From CAIMUX01 sp964473865 (GTDB taxonomy: Bacteria > Eisenbacteria > RBG-16-71-46 > CAIMUX01): a stretch of DNA of 64,000 nt. Location of the stretch: assembly GCA_964473865.1 (NCBI GenBank), contig CAYYQN010000018.1, positions 1-64,000 on the forward strand, in the 5' to 3' direction. A program made the position numbers and the translations under genes. Positions 18,301-29,627 of this stretch are shown piece by piece (position 1 is the first letter of the stretch; the number at the start of each line of letters is the position of its first letter). A model generated the notes under the pieces. It was not told the DNA's origin. It saw only the letters and a program-made list of their open reading frames with translations, and made no database searches.

Positions 18301-18663
18301 CTATCGCTCCGGGCGGACATAGACCGCCAACCCGGTTTCGACCGCCGAGAGGAAGAACGCCGTCTCGGCTTGCTCCGCGCGCCCGAGATCCTCAGGCGCG
18401 CAGAGCACAACATCGACCGGCGGAAAACAGTCCGCCGCGAGCTGGCGCGCCCTCCGCAGGTGAAGCGCCGGGTCTCCGGGCAGATCCGCCACCACGAGCA
18501 TGTCAACGTCGCTTCGCTCGTGGGCCGTCCCCTTGGCGAAGGAGCCAAAGACCACGACCCGCTCCGGATCGAAGGCCCGCACGTAGCGATCGACCAGACG
18601 CGCCACCATTCCCGGCACAGGCCGGCCCGGACCGCCCGCCGCACGACCAGCTTCCCTACCCAC
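18301..18663 (-). CDS. Minimal nucleotidyltransferase (MNT) domain protein
   Basis: The 120-aa protein carries VVVFGSFAKGTAHERSDVDMLVV, the GSx10-11DxD signature of the DNA polymerase beta-like nucleotidyltransferase fold, with an additional Asp in PVDVVLCAPED. MNT proteins usually pair with HEPN partners as toxin-antitoxin modules in which MNT adenylylates HEPN. No HEPN gene is visible next to it. The GTG at 18663 is preferred because AAGGAG lies at proper distance; an internal ATG at 18609 would give 102 aa. It lies 73 bases downstream of the Tc toxin gene on the same strand and may be co-transcribed with it. Confidence 0.8.
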   Translation of the reverse strand: MGREAGRAAGGPGRPVPGMVARLVDRYVRAFDPERVVVFGSFAKGTAHERSDVDMLVVADLPGDPALHLRRARQLAADCFPPVDVVLCAPEDLGRAEQAETAFFLSAVETGLAVYVRPER

Positions 18664-18736
18664 CTCCGCTCCTTTCCGTCTTCGACACCCCCCCGGACCG
18701 ACGCGCGCCGCGCCGCCAATCCCTCGACGCTCCTCC

Positions 18737-21700
18737 TCACCCTTTGGCGGCCTCCCGGAGAGCGTCGCCTCCGTCGAGCGCCGTGTAGTAGAGATGGAGG
18801 ATGACATCGGTCACGTTGGCCAGGTCGATTTCGTTGCTCTCCGCCGGAAGCTCGAAGTGCCAGGAGCTGACCACGCCCGCTCTCTCGAACGGAAGATACC
18901 GGGGATCGCCGAGATTGCTGCCGATCGAGGTCAGGAAGAGCCCCGGGTCGTCCTGCGCGTTGCTGAGGACAATCCGCTGGGGGACGGCCGCGTAGTTGTA
19001 CACGAAGCGAGCGTCGGCTCCCGGAGGGTTCTCCGCGTAACCTCCGGCGACGTCGGTCGAGATTCGGACCTTGTTTCCGGCGAGGGTGAGGGTGGCCTTG
19101 ACATTGTCGAACCGGGTGGGATTCGGATAGGCCACCGTCACGCTGACGCGGACCAGGTGGCGGTTGTAGTGGCCGGGATAATCGTGATCGAGGAGCGATT
19201 CGGGGACATCGAAGTCGCAGGCTCCGGTGGCGAGGAGTCGCGCCAGAGCCGCGGCGTCGAGGGTCGCCAGGGAGATGAAGCGGGAGATCTCGAATCGGCG
19301 GGAGTTGTTGTCCAGATAGGAGGCCTGCATGCGCCGCAGGTCGTGGTTGAGCGACTCGCCGGCTTGGAGGCCCTTGCGCAGGCTGTCCCAGTAGCCGAAC
19401 TCGATGAAACTGCTGTCCTGGATCCCGAGTTCAAACTGGTAGCAGCGTTCGACCTGCTTGCAGAGCCGATAGGCCAGCCGGTAGCTCTGAAAGTAGGTCT
19501 CGGAGAGCTTCGCCACCATCCAATCCAAGAGATCCTGATTCGTGAACCGGCTGGTCAGGTAGTCGATTTGGGCCTGCAGATCGTCCGTTCGCTTCTGGCC
19601 GGCTTCTCGGTTCTTCTGTGCGATCTCGAGCTCGATCTGCGCGATCGCGATCTGGGTATCGGTCTGTTCGAGCTGCAGCCGTGCCTCCTTGGCCGCCTCC
19701 TTCCAGGCGTCCATCCGATGCATGTATCCGCCCTGCAGGCGGGCCAGGGCGGCCCCGGCCGTCAGGGCCGCCGCGGTCGCCTTGCCCGCATTGGCCGCGG
19801 CGGAGGCGGCGTGCCCGGCGTTGCTCCCGCCCATACCGCCGGTGGCGTGGGGCGAGCCGCCGAAGCCGGAGGCGCCGACGACGAAGTTGGGCACGAGGTG
19901 GCCCCCCGCCCCGATCCCCTCGAGAACCGCGGAGGTGATGTGCACCGCGATCATGGTTCCACTGATGACGGTGTCGGTGATCTCCGGCGCGTTCATGTAG
20001 TCCTGCGATTCGTTGAACTCGAGCTTCGCCTCGACGATGGCGCGCGCCTGGTTCAGCGCGGTGAGGGCCTGCTCCGCCCGCTGGACCTGGGCTTGCAGGA
20101 TCGCGTCGTTGTCCTGGAGCAGGGCCTGCTGCTGCGTGCGGAGCAGATCGGCGAGGGTGTTGCTGTCGCTGGTGTTGATCGCGCCCAGTAGAGCCCCGCC
20201 ATAGCCGCGCACGGCGTTGACGAAGTCGAGCGCCTGGGGGTAGAGGGCCGTGTACCGGTAGTTCGGCAGACTGACCTGCATGTCGCTCAGGACCGAGCCG
20301 ATGTCCACCCCCGCGGCGCGCGTCCGGATGAGGAGTCCCGGATCGATGGGGGCGTCAAAGAGCGCGAGCTGGCGAGTCACCCCCTGGATGTTCTGGCAGT
20401 GGCGGAGCTTGAAGAGCCTATCCGCCACGGTGTTCCAGTAGCCAAGGAGCTTGTCGTTCGGCGGGATCTTGAAGTAGAAGGTCTGTGGCTGGGGCAGCGC
20501 TCCGTCTCCGTTTCCGGCCGGACCGCCGCCGCCGCCCGGGCCGAGCATGTTTTCGATGTCGACCATGGCGTTGGCAAATGCGTCGAGCTTGGGTGCCAGC
20601 TCGAGATAGGAATCGGCGGCGTGGGCGGGGGGGGGTGACCGCCGCCGGCTGCCGGCCGAGGATCTCCGCGGCCACCACGTAGAGGAGGGTGGCCTCGCCC
20701 AAGGCCTCCCGCGAGTCGGTGGCGAAGAGGTTGTCCGCCCAGGCAATCAGGTTATCCAGGTAGGACATGACCACGGCCTTCATGTAGGCCACCGGCCGCA
20801 GATCGGCGAGAAGGAACGGATTGAAGGGGTCCTTCCGCCAGCGGTTCACCTGACTGACCGCGTCCGGGTTGCCGAGGTTGACCTGCGCGAGAAGGTTGTT
20901 GATCCGCTGGTTCAGGATCTCGGCCGACGTCAGGTTCCGCAGCGGCTTCGGAATCCAGAAACGCTCTGGAACGGGATCGGCCCCCTGGCGGGTCGGATCG
21001 AAGAGATAGTGGAACCAGGCCTGCGCATCCTCGAACTTCTGGTTCTGGCTGAGGAGCTTCGCGACATAGAACGGAACGTGGAAGAAGAGCTCCCAGTTAT
21101 AGACCGAGTAGGCCGCGCCCGGCGAGAAGTCCAGGATCTCGTTGTCCTCTCCCCAGCGCACCCGCGGGGAGTCCGGTTGATAGGTGTCCCGGAAGCTGAA
21201 GACGTCCGCTCCCGAGGGGTCGACCTGGTCCGGCAACAGCTGCAGCCCTTGCTCGTAGAGCGCGGAAAGGCCGCCCCCGGCGAGTTGATGCCACGCCAGC
21301 CGCGTGTAGGGGTGGTAGAAACGATGGAACGTGTAGCGGGCCTCGAACGGCGCGCTCGCCGGATTCGAGGGGGGCGTCGGATTCCACATGCTGCCGGTCC
21401 AGTAGTACTTCTGCGCTTCGACGAAGTAGCACCGCCGGTTGTCCTGGTAGAGGAAGTAGGACGCCGGATCGAACTGGAGATCGGCTGCCGGCCCGACGAC
21501 CCGGAATGGAAGCGAAGCGGTCTTCAGCAGCGTCCCGGCGTTCTGCTGTCGCGGTACCGCGGTGAAGGTCAGAGCCGCCGTGGGCCGGCTCGCTCCGCCG
21601 GCGTTGGCGGAGATCGAAGCGAGCGCTCCGGCGACCGGGAGCAGGCCCGGCTCGGAGGAAAGATCCGGGTCGGCCTCGGCTTCCGTAAGCGGCAGCAGAG

Positions 21701-24700
21701 GCTGGGCATCGGGTCCATAGGCGGCCTGGGCGTGGGAGAGCAGGAAGACGCTCGACTGGTTGATCGTGACCCGGAGGTTGCGCAACTCGAGATCATCGAA
21801 GCGCCCGGCGAAGACCGCGCGACCGAGGTGCGTCGCCGTCAGCCGGAGGAAGTCGAAGGTGTACTCGGAGGCGCCGAAGTCCATGAAGAGGATGTGCATG
21901 GGCGCGGGGCCGAGGCGGAACACGTCGACGAAGAGCGTGGCGCCGTATCCGGGCGCCGGCGCCGGAGTCTGCACCTTCAGCGTGTAGATCGCCTCGACGG
22001 CCCGGGCGTCGCTGACCGCGTCGGCGTCGAGGTCCGGGACGTCGAAGAGGGTTCCCTTCGCCGCGTGCGGGGGCGACCAGGCGTGGTTCCGGTAGATGGT
22101 GAAGTACATGCGGAGGGAGACATACTTCGCGACCGCTTGCGAGGGCGGGGTGCTGGACGGCTGGGCCGCGGGCAGTTTCTGCCGCGGCTCGTTGGCCACC
22201 TTGACCTCCGTCCAGAAGAGGCAGAGGCGTTTGCGGTAGACGGCCGGCACCACCTGGTGCGCCTTGATGTCGAGCGGGATCCTGACCCAGCCACTCCACG
22301 CGCCGTCGGCCAGCGTCCGGTGGTAGTACTGCGGGGGATCGCTGATCGATCGCGCCACGACGTGGATCTCCCTCGTGCTCGGATCCTGGCAGGTTCCGGT
22401 GACGATGAGGTGGGCGATCCCGTCCAGTCGATCGATGTACTTCAAGGTGACGGTCTCGAACGCGTCGGTAGTGTGTTCGTTCTGGTGTATCTCCTGTTCG
22501 AGAGTCCGGAAGATCTCCGTCCGATTGGGCCGCTGCGGCTCGACGAGCCAGTTCTCCGGATAGAGGAAGACCTTGCGCGCAGCCTCCCAGATCCGGTATC
22601 GCTTCATCCACTCCCACCATCCCCAGGCCTCGTCCTGCGGATCGATCTGTACGTCCGGCTCCAGGTTCATGCGGCACCGCTCGACGAAGATCTGCACCGC
22701 GATGTAGGCCTGGATCACCCGCGTGGAGACCTCGCAGGAAGTCATCTGCACGTCGATGAGGAAGTGGTCGAAGAGCCCGTTGGTGTCGCCGTAGATCAGA
22801 TTCCCGGCCGGATCGCGCCGCGCGGCGAGGTACGCCTGAAGGGCGGCCGAACGGCGATCCCGAATCGGGTTCATGACGGCGGGGGCGACCTTCAGCCAGT
22901 CGGCGTCGCCATAGCGCGCCCGGAGGACACCGAGGGCGGACGCGGCCATCGCCTCGGCGGCTGGTTCGTTCGCCGGCGTCTGCCCCCAGTTCACGATCTG
23001 GTCCCCCCGCGCCCGGCCATCGGTCGCGGCGATCATCGTCTCGAGGGTGCGCAGAGCATCGTAGGTCGCGGGATGCGCGTAGTCGCCGAGGACGAAGGAA
23101 GCTCCGATGGCGGCGGACAAGGAGGCGACGTCGGCAAGGGTCCACCCGGTGATGGCCGCGAGCGCTGCCTGCGCGGCGGCCTCGTTCGGGATGGTGCCGT
23201 CGTCAACTCCGGCGATCAGATCGTAGAGCGTCGGAACGGCGGCGTCGGGTGGGGCGGCCGTGAATAGGCGGGCCAACTTGACCAGGAGCACGGTATTGAG
23301 AAACGTATCGATGCCCACCGCGGCTTGCGCCGCATCGACCGGAAGCCGGTCGAGGTCGACGCCGCCATAGATCGCCGGGTGGGAGACAAGCCAGGTGAGA
23401 TCGAAACTGACCAGGTGGAGCCGCTGTACGATGAGGCGCGCCTTGTCGAGAAGTTGCACGGCCAGGAACTGCTCCGCGAAGTTCGCTCGCGTCAGGTCGA
23501 GGAAGTTGCCGCCGAACTGATCGACCAGCAACGGGTCGGTCAGCGCTCCGAGCAGAGATCTGCCGAATCCCGGCGAGTGGAGCTGCCCCATGAGGAGCGC
23601 GGCCACGTCATTGGCTATTCCGAACGTCGCCGCAGCCGCGGCGACAACCGTCCCGTCAACGTCTCCGCCGCTCGGGTGAAGAATGGCCTGGCGCACGATC
23701 TCGAGAACGGCCGCAATGGCGGTGTCGGTGACCCCGCTGGTCGCGGTCCAGGGCGGGGGAGCGAGGATGTAGGACAAGGCGTCCAGCGTGAAGCCGGACT
23801 CGCGGATTCCCTTCACCCGGGTCAGGAAGGCCAGGGTTGCGGCCGGCGAAGCGAACGGCCCGGCCAGCGCCGCCGCCACATCCGGCGCCAGCGGATCGAC
23901 CAGCCTCGCCACGCGCACCAGGTCGCCGAGCGACAGCTTCGCCGCGGCCGCGAGCTGCGCCACGCGATAGAGCCGGGACAGGTTGGCGAGGGTCAGGGTA
24001 TTCGGTCCCTCCATGCCGAGAACGGCGCAGAGCCCGTTGGCGTCGGTTCCGGAGACTCCGAGCGCAGCCTGGATTGCGGAGAGATGATTGGTCAGGGTGT
24101 CGTCCGCGACCGCAGCCCCGGTCTCGAGCGCGGTGAGATCCTCATCCGGATGCTGCGCACTGACCGCCGGACCGAGGAAGACTCTCGCGTAGAGCGACGG
24201 GAGAGACGCCCCCTTCGGTCCGCGGTGGATCGCGGTGTCGATGTCCTGAAAGAACGCCAGCTGCTGGTCGACGGCCAGACCGGTGGCGTCCTGCAGCAGG
24301 CGAAAGTCACCCAGGGCGACGAGCCCGTTGGCATCGAGTGTTCCGTTGGCCACGGCCGGGGCGCGAAGGAGAAGGTCGAGTTCCCACATCTTGTACCCCG
24401 TGCCCCGCCAGAGACGGAGGAACCGGTGCGCACGATCGAGGAGGGCGGGATCCAGCGGCGCGGGGTCGAGGGTCTGGACTGAGGTGTCGCAGGTGTCGGA
24501 AACGCCCCGGAGCGTAAGATTGACTCCGCCCCGCACCCAGGCGATCTCGAGGAAGTCGAGTAGCCCCTCATAGTCCAGGGACGCCGCCTGCCGGAACCCA
24601 TCCACCAGCACGAGGGAGTTCACCGGGTCGGCCACGTTCCATACGGTGGCCGCGGGCGCGAAGTTCGCGGTGGTGATGAGCTGGACCCCGTGAGGGGGGA

Positions 24701-27083
24701 GCTGGAATCGTTCCGCCGCCACCGCGGTACGCGCGGCCAGACTCGGGTTGTGCAGCGGGAGAAGCGCCTGGCGCAGTTGCCAGAGCGGGATCCGGGATTC
24801 CTGGAGGTAGGTCCGCAGTTCGTCGAGGCCCTCGCTATACGGAAGCGCGTGCGGGTAATCGGCGCCGAAGAGAACGACATACGCCTCGGCATTGAAGAAC
24901 TCCGGCGCAGCTCGCAGCTCTGCCGCTGTTGCGTCGGCCGAGGTCTGCTTCCAGCGAGGATTGACCGTCGAGTTCGGGTCGAGCGGAGGACTGATGGCAT
25001 CGGCCAGAAGCTCGTTGACCAGGTCGATGAACGGGAGAGGAGTCTCGCTGTTCGGGCAGTTGAGCTTCAAGTGGGCGATGTCCGGTCGGCGATCGTTGAG
25101 TATGTCCAGCGCCGATCGCGGACCGACACGGCGCCGGGAAAGCCAGTCGAGGAGATCGCAGAGGTAGGCGGCCGGGCTCAGGATGGAGGTGCAGGAGTCC
25201 ACCGTGCAGTAGTCCTGCGAGCCGAAGAGGGTCGCGAGCGACTGGTCCCGGTCGATCGCGTCCGTCATCGCCTGGTCGACATCGGAGAGCCGCCCCAGGG
25301 CCTGCGGCCAGACCCCGATAGCGTCGCGATTCATCTGGGTATAGAGCGACACCAGATTCGCGTAGCGCAACGCGGCGGTGTCGTAGAGGCGGTTGGCCTC
25401 GCGATTGGCGATCCCTGCTCCCGTGGCTGCGCGGAAGAACTGCTGCCGCCCCGTGGTGGCGATCTGAGTGGCGGAGGCGAACCCGAGCTGGAGGAGGGTC
25501 TCGGCGGCGTCCACTTCGGGGGTGACCCGAAGGACCCGTTGCAGGCGTTTGACCTCGGCTACCACCTCGTCGCGCCGCGCCGACGGAATGTCGGTGAAGG
25601 CGTCGGAGCCCTTCTCGTGAAGGTACGCCGCCACGTTGTGACGCACGAGGTCGAGATCGGCGTTGTGGGCGAAGAACTGACGAAGCGGCTCGCGTACGGG
25701 CGGGCTGACCGTGGCGCCGCGGGTGACCCGACTGGCGAGCGCGATCGTGGGAAAGGCCCGCGTGGCGCGGGCGTAGACCACCCGGGCGAAGACCTCGGCC
25801 GGAGTGCCGGCGGCGGACTGGTCGATCGTCGGCGGAGCCCCCGATTCCTGGACCAGAGCCAGCCAGTCCGAGGCCGTGAGGCGGGCGAGGTCGGAGAGCC
25901 TCTGGTATCTGCCCTCTGCGAACTGCGCGAGGAGGAGGCGGAGGAGCGGCACGTGATTCTTGACCATGGCTCCGAGACTCAGGGTGCGCTCGATGACGGC
26001 GGCCTCGGTTTCGCTGAGTCCGTGCGTGCCGTCTCCGAGGAGGCGCCAGAACTCGCGCATCGACTTCCGGTTCCGGGCGAGAGCCTCGGCGAACGCGCGC
26101 TGCTTCACGGGCGGGAGCTGCGCCAGGTCGAGGAGCTCGCTGAGCGTCGCCTTGCCGACCAGGTATGGCTGGTCCAGAGTATCCGCTGTCCGCAAAGACT
26201 GCATCCGCTCCACCAGCTCGGGGATTCTCTCCCCGAGCTCCGAGCTGATGATCTCCCGCCCCACGGCGTCACTCAGGGTGTGGAGTTGCAGATCCGGCGG
26301 GAGATCGAGAATCAGCGAGCCGACCCGGCGGGTCAGCGCATCGATGAGGGTGAACCGCTCGCTCGCGTCCAGCAGGCCGGGTGGCAGCGCGGAGGGCACC
26401 CGCTGGCGGAGAAACGCATAGAACGCGGCCGCGGGCAGGCCGTGGGCCTCTTCCAGGCGCGAGGCCATGACCACCCGCATGATCTGCTCCGGATCCCGCT
26501 TCAGACCGCGAGCCAGGAACGAAATGTCCTGATATCGATCGCTCTCGACTGCGCCGGCCGGGGAGAGCCCCTCCAAAAGCGGCTTCATCGCGCGAAGAAG
26601 CCTGGCGAACTCCGACCGGTCGCTCGGAGGATGCTGGAGATTGATCTCCAGTTCGGCGCGCGCTGCAGTCGGGGGGGACGCCAGCGGCGGTTCGAGCTCC
26701 GCGGCGGCTGCCTCGACCACGATGAGCAGCGGGCGGACCGCGGGAGGCGGTGTGTAGGAGATACGATACTCGCCCGACTCCGAAGTGCTTCCCTTGGCCA
26801 GAGCCGGCCGGTCGCGGATGCGCTGCCAGTAAACCACGATGGATGCGGCCACGGGCCGGCCCGCCTCGTCGGTCACCTTCCCGTATACCTGATAGGTCGG
26901 TCCCTTGGCCGGAGCGTCGCTCGTATCCTTCGGGGGGCCGACGCGCGACGGAACTCGAGATTCGTCGTGTCCCCGCTTCCGGGGACCACCGGCTCTCCGA
27001 CCGCGCGGAACGCTGTCCGAACGGCCGTGCTGACGGCCCTGGGAATCCTTGCGAGGGGACTTGGGGTTTCGTTGGTCCGGCAT
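18737..27083 (-). CDS. Giant Tc-toxin A subunit (TcA-like), frameshifted at a 9-base homopolymer
   Basis: Two overlapping frames together encode one protein of about 2781 aa. The first 2150 residues hold a carboxypeptidase-regulatory-like domain (about 50-120; YQVYGKVTDEAGRPVAASIV), the helical shell, the VRP1-type SPAAYLCDLLDWL near 635, RRPDIAHLKLNCPN near 664, and the neuraminidase-like region with WEAARKVFLYPENW near 1494. ERFWIPKPLR lies near 2026. The reading frame then fails in a C9 run (sense strand), and the remaining 630 residues, a coiled-coil and Gly-rich channel segment and the C-terminal TcB-binding type region (DVPESLLDHDYPGHYNRHLV), continue in the next frame. Eight C instead of nine restores an uninterrupted frame. 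TcA pentamers form the receptor-binding injection pore of ABC toxins. No TcB or TcC gene is in the window. The start has GGGAG upstream. Confidence 0.85.
20627..20635 (-). repeat. Nine-base homopolymer at the toxin frameshift
   Basis: Nine G on the plus strand (nine C in the sense strand) lie exactly where the Tc toxin frame breaks. Removing one base gives VTPPAHAADSYLEL and joins the two halves without a stop. It could be a phase-variable contingency tract, a site of ribosomal slippage, or a sequencing/assembly error. Confidence 0.85.
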
Positions 27084-27726
27084 TCGTACTCCCAGCCGAT
27101 GGCCTCGGCATTACTCTCCGCGTGTCGTGTGACGGTCCGCGAGCGCGCAAGCAGGTGGGGACACACGAGGCACACCGGTCGAGCGTGACCAAACGAGCAA
27201 CAATGGTGAGCAGCACCGACATCGGACCGGGCTGCATAATAGATCAATCTTGTATAATCGCAGCGGCTGCCTAGTTCGCTCCGGAGCTTGCCTCGCAGGT
27301 CATTCCTGCACATCTCGCTGCGAAGCCAAGGCAGCAACACCGCATGAACATGTTCGTACAACGGCAGGTGAGCGTCAAGTTTAGATGTATAATTGACAAT
27401 GAGTTACTCAGCCGCAAGAGAAGCGGTGAGCGCAATAGCCCGTGCAAACCGTTGTTGACTCACCGGGTCGTGATCCGAACGGGCGCGGCTCTGGAGTGCC
27501 CCTTGGCGTGTCAGCCAGGAGCGGCGGCGGCCCAAGCCGGGCCGCCCGGCGGAATGCCCCACGGAGGGCGCGGATGCCGCCGGATGTCGCTTGCCCCCTC
27601 TCCTCGGCGCCCACAGACTTCGGCGGGGGAGGCCGGGGAGGGGCGGTCAGGCGTATCCGCGGTGCGGATTCCGGCGTGCGAGATCGACCGACGTCCGTGC
27701 GCAATGCGGGCCGAGGAGGTGAGGAC
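27084..27726. other. AT-rich divergent control region upstream of the toxin
   Basis: These 643 bases hold no recognisable gene. Between about 27228 and 27400 the composition becomes much more AT-rich than the genome. It contains two copies of TGTATAAT (27251-27258 and 27386-27393, plus strand), TATTAT on the minus strand at 27236-27241, a TTGACA at 27393-27398 and a perfect palindrome GAACATGTTC at 27346-27355. This is the likely promoter region for the toxin gene and perhaps for the decarboxylase, but no complete -35/-10 pair at 16-18 bases is evident. Confidence 0.45.
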
Positions 27727-29205
27727 ATGAGAGACGAGCAGGCAGGCAGGTCCGGAACGGGCACGGAGACAGGCGCGGTCTTTCCGCACCGGGACGAGCT
27801 CGCTCGCGTCGTCGAGATCCTCGCCGACGAGGCGCGCCACTGGTTCGAGGGCCTGGACGAGCGGCCGGTCCTGCCGCGCGGGGCCGAGGAGACGCTTGCG
27901 GGCTTCGACCATCCGCTGCCGGAGGTGGGAATCGGCGCGGCTGCGGCCCTGCGGCAGCTCATCGACACAGGGTTCGACGCGGCGGCCGCCACCTCCGGCC
28001 CGCGCTGCTTCCACTTCGTGATCGGCGGCTGCACCCCCGCGGCGACCGGCGCCGACTGGCTCGCCGCGCTGCTCGACCAGATCACGTACACCTGGGTGAC
28101 CTCGCCCCTCGGCGTCCGGCTGGAGCTGCTCAGCCTCGCGTGGCTGCGGGACCTGTTCGGGCTTCCGACCGCGGGGGGAGGGATCATGACCACCGGGGCG
28201 ACTATGTCCAACCTCGTCGGCCTCGCGGCGGCGCGGCAGTGGTGGGGGGAGCGGCTCGGCGTTGACGTCTCTGAGGCCGGTCTGGCCGGGCTTCCTCCGG
28301 TGGCGGTCTTCGCCGGCGACCACGTCCACGCGAGCACGGTCAAGGTTCTGGGCCTGCTTGGCATCGGGCGCGCGCGGATCCGCCGCTGCGTGCGGGACGC
28401 GGTGGGCCGCCTCGACCTCGACGCCCTCGCCCACGGGCTCGAGGAACTGCACGGCGCCCCCGCGATCCTCTTGGCGACGGCGGGGGAGCCGAACGCCGGG
28501 GATTTCGACCCGATCGCGCCGATGGCCGACCTGGCGGAGCGGCACGGCGCCTGGCTGCACGTCGACGGCGCCTTCGGCCTGTTCGCGCAGCTCTCGGATC
28601 GGACCCGCCACCTCGTGCAGGGGGTCGAGCGCGCGCATTCCGTGACGGTGGACGGACACAAGTGGCTGAACGTCCCCTATGACTGCGGCATTGCGTTCGT
28701 ACAGGACGCGGAGCTGCTTGTGCGCAGCTTCCGTTACACAGCCGCCTACCTCCCGCCGCCGGACGATCCGCGCCCCACACTGGGCGCCATCGGCCCGGAG
28801 AGCTCCCGCCGCGCGCGCGCCTTCGCGGTCTGGGCCACTCTGCGAGCCTACGGGCGCGAGGGGTACCGCCGCATGATCGAGGGCCACCTTGACCTGGCGC
28901 AACGGATGGCCCGCCTGGTGGACGACGATCCCTCTCTGGAGCGGCTCGCCGAAGTTCCGCTCAACATCGTCTGCTTCCGCTACAACCCCGGTGGCCGCAC
29001 CGAGGAGGAGCTCAACGCGCTCAACCGGCGCCTGGGGGATGCGCTCCTCGAGGACGGCCGGTTCTTTGCGGGGACGACCAGCTACGCGGGGAAGGTCGCG
29101 CTGCGGCCCGCGGTAGCGAACTGGCGGACGCGGGCAGAGGACATCGACGTGTTCGTCGCCGCGGTACGGGAGATCGGGAGGGGGGTGGGGGGGCTTGTTG
29201 GATAG
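27727..29205 (+). CDS. PLP-dependent group II amino acid decarboxylase
   Basis: The 492-aa protein has the group II decarboxylase layout: PRCFHFVIGGCTPAATGADWLA near the substrate loop, TTGATMSNLVGLAAAR for cofactor phosphate binding, GDHVHASTVKVLGLLG with the ring-stacking His, LHVDGAFG with the Asp that contacts the pyridine nitrogen, and SVTVDGHKWLNVPYDCG, in which Lys312 forms the Schiff base. It is cytoplasmic. The substrate (aromatic amino acid, glutamate, aspartate or diaminobutyrate) cannot be read from the sequence. The start at 27727 is supported by GAGGAGGTGAGG. The gene stands alone, divergent from the toxin. Confidence 0.88.
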   Translation: MRDEQAGRSGTGTETGAVFPHRDELARVVEILADEARHWFEGLDERPVLPRGAEETLAGFDHPLPEVGIGAAAALRQLIDTGFDAAAATSGPRCFHFVIGGCTPAATGADWLAALLDQITYTWVTSPLGVRLELLSLAWLRDLFGLPTAGGGIMTTGATMSNLVGLAAARQWWGERLGVDVSEAGLAGLPPVAVFAGDHVHASTVKVLGLLGIGRARIRRCVRDAVGRLDLDALAHGLEELHGAPAILLATAGEPNAGDFDPIAPMADLAERHGAWLHVDGAFGLFAQLSDRTRHLVQGVERAHSVTVDGHKWLNVPYDCGIAFVQDAELLVRSFRYTAAYLPPPDDPRPTLGAIGPESSRRARAFAVWATLRAYGREGYRRMIEGHLDLAQRMARLVDDDPSLERLAEVPLNIVCFRYNPGGRTEEELNALNRRLGDALLEDGRFFAGTTSYAGKVALRPAVANWRTRAEDIDVFVAAVREIGRGVGGLVG

Positions 29206-29321
29206 CGGCGCCTGCGTCTCTGCTGCGCAGACGAGGCCCGCCGGCGGCGGGCGCAGGCGGCCCGGTTGCGCCACTGTGCCCCGTTAGGCACACGCACCGC
29301 GAGGCCAGACGCCCTCGCCTA

Positions 29322-29513
29322 ACCCTGATCCGGCAATCCTACACGGCGCAAACCGCCTTCGGCTCGCGCCGGAGCACGCCATCTGGGGCCTTCATCGCCC
29401 TCGCCATGCTCACATAGCGCATGGGCTATGCTCCGCGTGGCTCGGGCTGCGCGCGGCCCCGCCTGACGTGCTCCGACACGTTTTCGCTCGCGCAGGATTG
29501 CCGGATCAGGGCT
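29322..29513. repeat. Imperfect inverted repeat of about 190 bp with REP-like ends
   Basis: The left end CCCTGATCCGGCAATCCT (29323-29340) is repeated in inverse orientation at 29491-29511. Further inside, CGGAGCACG followed by GGGGCC also occurs in inverse order, and CATAGC-GCATGG-GCTATG forms the centre. The whole intergenic stretch 29206-29627 could fold into a large cruciform, like a REPIN or MITE-type element. It holds no gene and lies between convergent genes. A third copy of the end sequence is at 10285. Confidence 0.6.
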
Positions 29514-29627
29514 GATTCTGCACCAGGCGGCCGGTCCCGGTTGTCAGGGCCGACGGTCTTCCCTCACATGCACCACGTCGGTCGCACCGCCGGCCCCGAG
29601 CCCCAAGGTGGCAGATCGGTCCGGGAC

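Noticed and set aside
18737..20746. The C-terminal toxin frame as a separate gene
   Set aside because: Its proposed start lies within the first frame and has no ribosome site. Removing one base joins both frames into a normal TcA order.
21009..27188. Very long plus-strand frames (752, 385 and 832 codons) opposite the Tc toxin
   Set aside because: They are antisense to the toxin, arise from GC-rich codon structure, and have no recognisable domain.
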